Source: Pontimonas sp. (lineage in GTDB: Bacteria > Actinomycetota > Actinomycetes > Actinomycetales > Microbacteriaceae). Taken from it: a stretch of 6,713 nucleotides of DNA. The first letter of the stretch is position 1. Every line of letters starts with the position of its first letter. Under the pieces are notes generated by a model. It had not been told where the DNA came from. It searched no databases and saw only the letters and a program-made list of their open reading frames with translations. The stretch lies in NCBI GenBank assembly GCA_023263045.1, contig JALQXU010000047.1:1-6713 (forward strand). Reading direction: 5' to 3'. Positions 5,319 through 6,713 of the stretch are shown here, one piece after another. Made by a program: the position numbers and the translations under genes.

Positions 5319-6713
5319 AGCACCGCTTACTCTCTCGGACTTAGCCGGTCAGAGCGTTCTGATTGTCGGCGTGGGAAGAGAAGGCCAGGCTGTGGCGTCA
5401 AGGCTGGTCGGACTGGACCCGGCGCCCACCGTTTTCGCCCTCGACGGGCGAGAAGGCCAGGCAACACAAGACTTTCGGCAGGCTTTCCCGGATATTCCGG
5501 TCTTCGTGACACAGGATCCCGCCGAGTTGCCAGAGGCCGTTCGAGACGCCTCGATGGCTGTGGTGTCCCCAGGAATTCCTATGACCAGTGAGCTCCACCA
5601 GGCCCTGTCGGGGCTGTCTCTTCGGCTTACCTCGAGCAGTGCACTGTTTGTGGCCCGGCACCGTGACCACATGGTGGGCGTTACCGGCTCAAAGGGGAAA
5701 TCGACGACCACAACGCTTGTCCATGCTCTGCTCGAGGGCTCCGGGGTCAATGTCGGGCTCGGGGGGAACATGGGTATTCCCCTCGTCGGACTCGATGCCA
5801 CAGATTTCTACGCGGTCGAGCTCTCCAGTTTTCAATGCCATTACCTGGAGTCTTCACCCCGAGTAGTGGGGTTGACCTCACTTTTTCCTGAACATCTCGA
5901 TTGGCACGGAGATATCGACACCTACTACCGCGACAAGCTCTCGATTCTTGCCCACGGGCCAGAGACCGTGGTGGCCAACGCCGATGACGAGACCCTGCGA
6001 CACGAACTCGAGGCCCGGTTTCCAGGTGTCCCCGTCACCTGGGTGGGGCAGGGTCAGCTCTGGCACCTCGAGGCTGACGGCGAGGACTCATGGCTGTGTC
6101 GGGGAGAGCAGAGGCTTTTCCACACCGGACGATCCGGGATTGTCGGCACACACAACCACCAGAACATGCTGATCGCAGTGGCTCTGGCCGATGCCACCGG
6201 TCTGCTCGACCAGGGGGTTATCGCTCAGGTGTTGGAGAACTTTCAGGGTCTTTCTCACCGGCTTGAGCGCATTGAGGACTCGAGTGAACTGGTGTTCATC
6301 AACGATTCCCTTGCCACCAACCCGCAAGCCGGTGCCGCTGCGCTGCGATCTCTCAGCTCACCAGGCATGGTGTGGATTGTGGGCGGTCAAGACCGGGGAG
6401 TCGATTACCAACCGCTGGTCGACCAGGTGGTGGCCTGTGCTCCACGCCACATCCTCGGTTTGCCCGCGAGCGGCCCGAAGTTGTTGGGTCTCTTCCGCGA
6501 AGCGCTGGAGGCAGCGGGTATCGCGGGGGAGGTTCACCTCGAGGATGTTCCCGATATGAAGACCGCGGTGACGAGGGCACGGGAACTCGCGGGGCCAGGA
6601 GATTACGTGCTGCTCTCGCCCGCTGCACCCAGCTTCGGCCAGTACCGTGATTACCAACACCGCGCGGAAGACTTCCGCCACTGGATTGAGAACACCCGTG
6701 AGGAGACGTCATG
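5311..6713 (+). CDS. murD2: UDP-N-acetylmuramoyl-L-alanine--L-glutamate ligase (stop codon at or just past window end)
   Basis: MurD2 adds L-Glu to UDP-MurNAc-L-Ala with ATP hydrolysis (EC 6.3.2.53), giving the substrate of MurL. The 467 visible codons show the Mur ligase plan: an N-terminal Rossmann-like domain with VGVGREG at 19-25, the ATP loop GVTGSKGKST at 123-132, ELSSFQ at 170-175, HLDWHG at 195-200, the likely carbamylated Lys209, GTHNHQN at 279-285, FQGLSHRLE at 311-319, NDSLATN at 331-337, GGQDRG at 358-363, and LSPAAPSFGQY in the C-terminal domain. No ATG suits the N-terminus. TTG 5311 is preceded by GGGAAG at 5300-5305 and overlaps murL by 8 bases; TTG 5290 would add 7 residues and lacks a ribosome binding site. 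The last two bases, TG, would become TGA if the next base is A. Ordinary MurD is the alternative, but the substitutions in the glutamate pocket and the murL neighbour favour MurD2. Confidence 0.87.
   Translation, partial: MPKAPLTLSDLAGQSVLIVGVGREGQAVASRLVGLDPAPTVFALDGREGQATQDFRQAFPDIPVFVTQDPAELPEAVRDASMAVVSPGIPMTSELHQALSGLSLRLTSSSALFVARHRDHMVGVTGSKGKSTTTTLVHALLEGSGVNVGLGGNMGIPLVGLDATDFYAVELSSFQCHYLESSPRVVGLTSLFPEHLDWHGDIDTYYRDKLSILAHGPETVVANADDETLRHELEARFPGVPVTWVGQGQLWHLEADGEDSWLCRGEQRLFHTGRSGIVGTHNHQNMLIAVALADATGLLDQGVIAQVLENFQGLSHRLERIEDSSELVFINDSLATNPQAGAAALRSLSSPGMVWIVGGQDRGVDYQPLVDQVVACAPRHILGLPASGPKLLGLFREALEAAGIAGEVHLEDVPDMKTAVTRARELAGPGDYVLLSPAAPSFGQYRDYQHRAEDFRHWIENTREETS
6701..6705 (+). 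promoter_or_regulatory. Ribosome binding site for the gene beginning at the window end
   Basis: AGGAG is followed by a 5-nt spacer, ACGTC, and the ATG at 6711-6713. This is the best-spaced ribosome binding site in the window and lies inside the last codons of murD2, as expected for a translationally coupled downstream gene. Confidence 0.6.
6711..6713 (+). CDS. Start codon of a probable downstream gene (only ATG visible)
   Basis: Only the ATG is in the window. It is preceded by AGGAG at optimal spacing and is in a different frame from murD2; if the next base is A, the two genes would share the usual ATGA stop-start overlap. Its product cannot be known from here, but the coupling would place it in the murL-murD2 operon. 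Confidence 0.45.

Noticed and set aside
5311..6713. Reading the last gene as ordinary MurD (D-glutamate ligase).
   Set aside because: The overall ligase plan allows it, but the Lys-to-Leu change in the NDSKATN motif, the Lys-to-Arg change in the second pocket motif and the coupled murL gene make MurD2 the better call.

Overview
The window looks like an actinobacterial chromosome, probably a Micrococcales/Microbacteriaceae-type organism. The evidence is a small DUF3039 protein (a family I know only from Actinomycetota), moderately high GC, a surface protein of the kind common in that group, and several start codons that sit 6-7 nt after a TANNNT -10 box with no Shine-Dalgarno sequence, as in leaderless actinobacterial genes. 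The lineage below phylum is inference.

Layout, left to right. (1) Bases 3-686, plus strand: the C-terminal 227 residues of a repeat-containing surface protein ending in a transmembrane anchor and an Arg-rich tail. (2) A short convergent gap, 687-773, holding only a weak hairpin. (3) Minus strand, 2346 back to 774: pncB (nicotinate phosphoribosyltransferase, NAD salvage) followed by the DUF3039 gene. (4) A compact divergent promoter region, 2347-2390. (5) Plus strand, 2391-3881: an FeS-type bacterial photolyase/cryptochrome of the PhrB family. (6) Plus strand, 3957-5318: MurL, the UDP-MurNAc-L-Ala-L-Glu epimerase. (7) Plus strand, 5311 to the window end: MurD2, the UDP-MurNAc-L-Ala:L-Glu ligase, overlapping murL by 8 bases. 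(8) The final ATG at 6711 has a good ribosome binding site and probably opens a further gene in the same operon.

The system of interest is the murL-murD2 pair. In the usual route MurI makes free D-glutamate and MurD attaches it to UDP-MurNAc-L-Ala. In the alternative route, described first in Xanthomonas oryzae, MurD2 attaches L-glutamate and MurL then inverts the terminal residue in an ATP-dependent reaction, so no glutamate racemase is needed. The window carries both enzymes translationally coupled, beside pncB, a locus that in Mycobacterium lies near murI. The pathway is already published. What deserves a second look is its setting in an actinobacterium, its possible replacement of murI, its neighbour the FeS photolyase, and the altered substrate-pocket residues in MurD2.

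No RNA genes, mobile elements, CRISPR arrays or frameshifted genes were seen. There is no gene-free stretch longer than about 90 bases.
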